From Victivallales bacterium (GTDB lineage: Bacteria; Verrucomicrobiota; Lentisphaeria; Victivallales; SZUA-371), in the NCBI GenBank assembly GCA_028691155.1, contig JAQUZV010000085.1, positions 1 to 8,111 on the forward strand: a DNA stretch of 8,111 nucleotides, written 5' to 3'. The notes under the pieces are model-generated. The model was not told the DNA's origin. It saw only the letters and a list, made by a program, of their open reading frames with translations, and did not search any database. Each line of letters starts with the position of its first letter. Within the stretch, counting starts at the first letter, position 1. Position numbers and translations under genes: made by a program. Positions 5,880 through 8,111 of the stretch are shown one piece after another.

Positions 5880-8111
5880 ATGAGCATTGCCAGGATCATT
5901 GTCGATTTGTCGCTGGACAAGACTTTCGATTATCATATTCCGCCCACGCTGGAGGGTCGGGTGGTGGTCGGTTCCCAGGTCAATGTGCCGTTCGGACGGA
6001 GTTATCGCCGGGGATATGTATTGGCCATTGGCGAGCATTCGGACTATCCCGAGCGGCTTAAGGACGTGATTTCCCTCTGCGAGTCGCACACCCGCATCCC
6101 GCCGTTGCTGGTACAGTTGGGCGAATGGATGGCCGACTATTATTGCTGCAGCCGCGAACAGGCGGTTTGCGCTTTGCTGCCGCATGCCGTCCGCAGCGGC
6201 CGGATCAAACAGAAATCGGTGGCGCGTTTCGGCATTGCCGATGTGGCGGCGGCGGAAAAATACGTGGCGGAAAACAAAGAGCGCAAAGCCGCCGCCGGGC
6301 AGGTGGCAATCCTGAAAATTCTGCTCAGCAATCCGGAAATGACCCGGGAACGGCTGATCCGGGAACACCACGCCAATGCGTCGTCGCTGAACACCTTGCG
6401 CCGCAAGGGGCTGTTGCATGAAGACCGCTGCCGGATTATTCGCGACGCCTATGAACACGTGGAGATCATTCCCGACCGGCCGCTGCAACTGACGTCGGAA
6501 CAAGCGGCGGCCATGGTTGGAATTCGGTCCTTGCTGGCGGATCGTTCCTGCGGCCACACTGTTTTGCTGCACGGCGTGACCGGCAGCGGCAAGACCGAAA
6601 TCTATCTTCAGGCGATTGCGCTGGCGATCGAGGCCGGGCTGGAATCGATCGTGCTGGTGCCGGAAATTGCTCTGACGCCGCAGACTGTGCGGCGGTTCCG
6701 GGCGCGTTTCGGCAATATGGTGAGCGTGCTGCACAGCGGACTTTCCGACGGGGAGCGTTTCGACGAATGGACCAAGGTGCACGAAGGCGTGGTTAAAATT
6801 GCGGTCGGGGCGCGGTCGGCGTTGTTTGCCCCGTTTCTGCACCTGGGATTGATTATCGTCGATGAAGAGCACGAGAATTCCTATAAGCAAAGCGAAGCGC
6901 CGCGTTATCATGCCCGGGATGTGGCGGTAATGCGCGGGCATATGGAAAAGGCGCTGGTGATTCTGGGGTCGGCCACGCCTTCGTTCGAATCATATTGCAA
7001 CGCCCTGAACGGCAAATACGAATTGCTGGAGCTGACGCAGCGGGTGGACCAGTGTGTGTTGCCGGCGATGAAGGTCATCGACGTGCGGATGGACCGGCAG
7101 GAACAGGAGGAGGGGGAACGGCAGAGCGGACTGTTCACCAAAATGCTGATTACGGCGATCAAGGATCGGTTGTGGCGCGGGGAGCAGACGATTTTGTTTC
7201 TCAACCGGCGCGGCTATGCCCTGCAGATGATGTGTGAACAGTGCGGCTACGTGGCCAACTGTCCCGACTGTTCCGTGCCCTATACCTATCACCTGAAAAC
7301 CCAGACGCTGATTTGTCATTTGTGCGGCGACACCATTGCCGCGCCGTCGGTTTGTCCCGACTGCGGTGCGGAGGAAATCCGCTATTCCGGCAGCGGGACC
7401 GAAAAAGTGGAGATCGTTGCCCGTAAACTTTTCCCCGAAGCCAGAGTTGCCCGTATGGATTCCGATACCATGAAAACCAACGATTCCTACGAACAGGTGC
7501 TGAGTGAATTTCGTCGCGGCAATCTCGACATCCTGATCGGCACCCAGATGATTGCCAAGGGACTGCATTTTCCCAATGTGACGCTGGTGGGGATTATCAA
7601 TGCCGACCAGAGTTTGTACATTCCCGATTTCCGTTCTCCGGAGCGAACCTTTCAGTTGATTACCCAGGTGGCCGGGCGGGCAGGACGCGGCGACATCAAA
7701 GGTGAAGTGCTGATTCAGACCTTCAGTCCGTTCAACGACACCATCAGGTTTGCCGTCAATAACGATTTTCGCGGTTTTTACGAATCCGATATGGAGGTGC
7801 GGCAACTGCTGAAATATCCGCCGTGCGGTCATTTGATCGCCGTTTATTTTCAGGGCGAGGATGCGGCGGCGGTCGGGGCCTACGCTACCCGCTTCATGGA
7901 ATATCTCCGTCCCGCCTGCCACGAGGATATGGTGATCGGTGAACCCGGTCCGGCGCCGATTGAAAAAATCAAGGCCAAATACCGTTATCTGATCGTCTTC
8001 CGCGGCGATAAATTACAGAAGTTGCGCAAGTTTGTCCGGCATTATGTGTTGTCGGCCAAACACCCGAAAGGTGTTCACGTTTATGCCGATGTGGATGCGC
8101 AGAGTCTGAGA
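5880..8111 (+). CDS. priA: Primosomal replication restart helicase PriA (3' end just beyond window)
   Basis: PriA is a 3'-to-5' DNA helicase that recognises stalled or collapsed forks and reloads the replicative helicase. The 744 visible residues include an N-terminal fork-binding domain (VDLSLDKTFDYHIP, 8-21), Walker A GVTGSGKTE (232-240, Lys238), VPEIALTPQ (260-268), the DEEH box (328-331), GSATPS (363-368), and the zinc-binding insert with all eight cysteines (452, 455, 461, 464, 479, 482, 492, 495). GTQMIAKG (554-561) and QVAGRAGRG (596-604) complete the helicase core, and YPPCG (646-650) opens the C-terminal domain. E. coli PriA has 732 residues, and the ending YADVDAQSL matches the usual PriA terminus, so only a few codons should be missing at the right edge. 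The start has a strong ribosome binding site at 5869-5874. The 35-base gap suggests co-transcription with the CoA ligase, though the functions are unrelated. Confidence 0.96.
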   Translation, partial: MSIARIIVDLSLDKTFDYHIPPTLEGRVVVGSQVNVPFGRSYRRGYVLAIGEHSDYPERLKDVISLCESHTRIPPLLVQLGEWMADYYCCSREQAVCALLPHAVRSGRIKQKSVARFGIADVAAAEKYVAENKERKAAAGQVAILKILLSNPEMTRERLIREHHANASSLNTLRRKGLLHEDRCRIIRDAYEHVEIIPDRPLQLTSEQAAAMVGIRSLLADRSCGHTVLLHGVTGSGKTEIYLQAIALAIEAGLESIVLVPEIALTPQTVRRFRARFGNMVSVLHSGLSDGERFDEWTKVHEGVVKIAVGARSALFAPFLHLGLIIVDEEHENSYKQSEAPRYHARDVAVMRGHMEKALVILGSATPSFESYCNALNGKYELLELTQRVDQCVLPAMKVIDVRMDRQEQEEGERQSGLFTKMLITAIKDRLWRGEQTILFLNRRGYALQMMCEQCGYVANCPDCSVPYTYHLKTQTLICHLCGDTIAAPSVCPDCGAEEIRYSGSGTEKVEIVARKLFPEARVARMDSDTMKTNDSYEQVLSEFRRGNLDILIGTQMIAKGLHFPNVTLVGIINADQSLYIPDFRSPERTFQLITQVAGRAGRGDIKGEVLIQTFSPFNDTIRFAVNNDFRGFYESDMEVRQLLKYPPCGHLIAVYFQGEDAAAVGAYATRFMEYLRPACHEDMVIGEPGPAPIEKIKAKYRYLIVFRGDKLQKLRKFVRHYVLSAKHPKGVHVYADVDAQSLR

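Noticed and set aside
5658..7922. Minus-strand open frames of 427 and 310 codons opposite the ligase end and priA.
   Set aside because: The plus strand there encodes a complete set of PriA motifs; these frames have shadow-type composition (His, Gln, Arg and Gly rich).

Overview
This window reads as ordinary chromosomal DNA from a GC-rich (high-50s percent by eye) Gram-negative-type bacterium. The lipid A-type sugar genes imply an outer membrane. The rhomboid protein with a DUF6576-like tail and the isolated PaaK-type ligase would suit a PVC-group organism (Lentisphaerae/Verrucomicrobia-like), but that placement is an impression from gene style, not something the window proves.

Layout. The left quarter is on the minus strand: arnB (1935 to 706), encoding a UDP-4-amino-4-deoxy-L-arabinose aminotransferase, followed after 41 bases by an ArnT/GT39-like membrane glycosyltransferase (from 664) that runs off the left edge. 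A 384-base intergenic region (1936-2319) separates this pair from a plus-strand run and holds divergent sigma70-like promoter candidates and several dyads. The plus-strand run is a rhomboid intramembrane protease (2320-3231), queA (3254-4318, 22 bases behind it), a 191-base gap with a probable terminator and an extended -10 promoter, a phenylacetate-CoA ligase family enzyme (4510-5844), and priA (5880 to the right edge, lacking only its last residues and stop).

How the genes fit together. The arnB and glycosyltransferase pair looks like part of a lipid A or surface-glycan aminosugar pathway whose other genes would lie beyond position 1. Rhomboid and queA look co-transcribed, as do the ligase and priA, although their functions (membrane proteolysis, tRNA queuosine synthesis, arylacetate activation, replication restart) share no evident pathway. 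I see no mobile element, CRISPR array, tRNA, rRNA or defence system, and nothing that makes a convincing new system. The best second-look items are the acidic-motif change in the glycosyltransferase, the close likeness of ArnB to proteobacterial ArnB, and the palindrome over the rhomboid -10 element.
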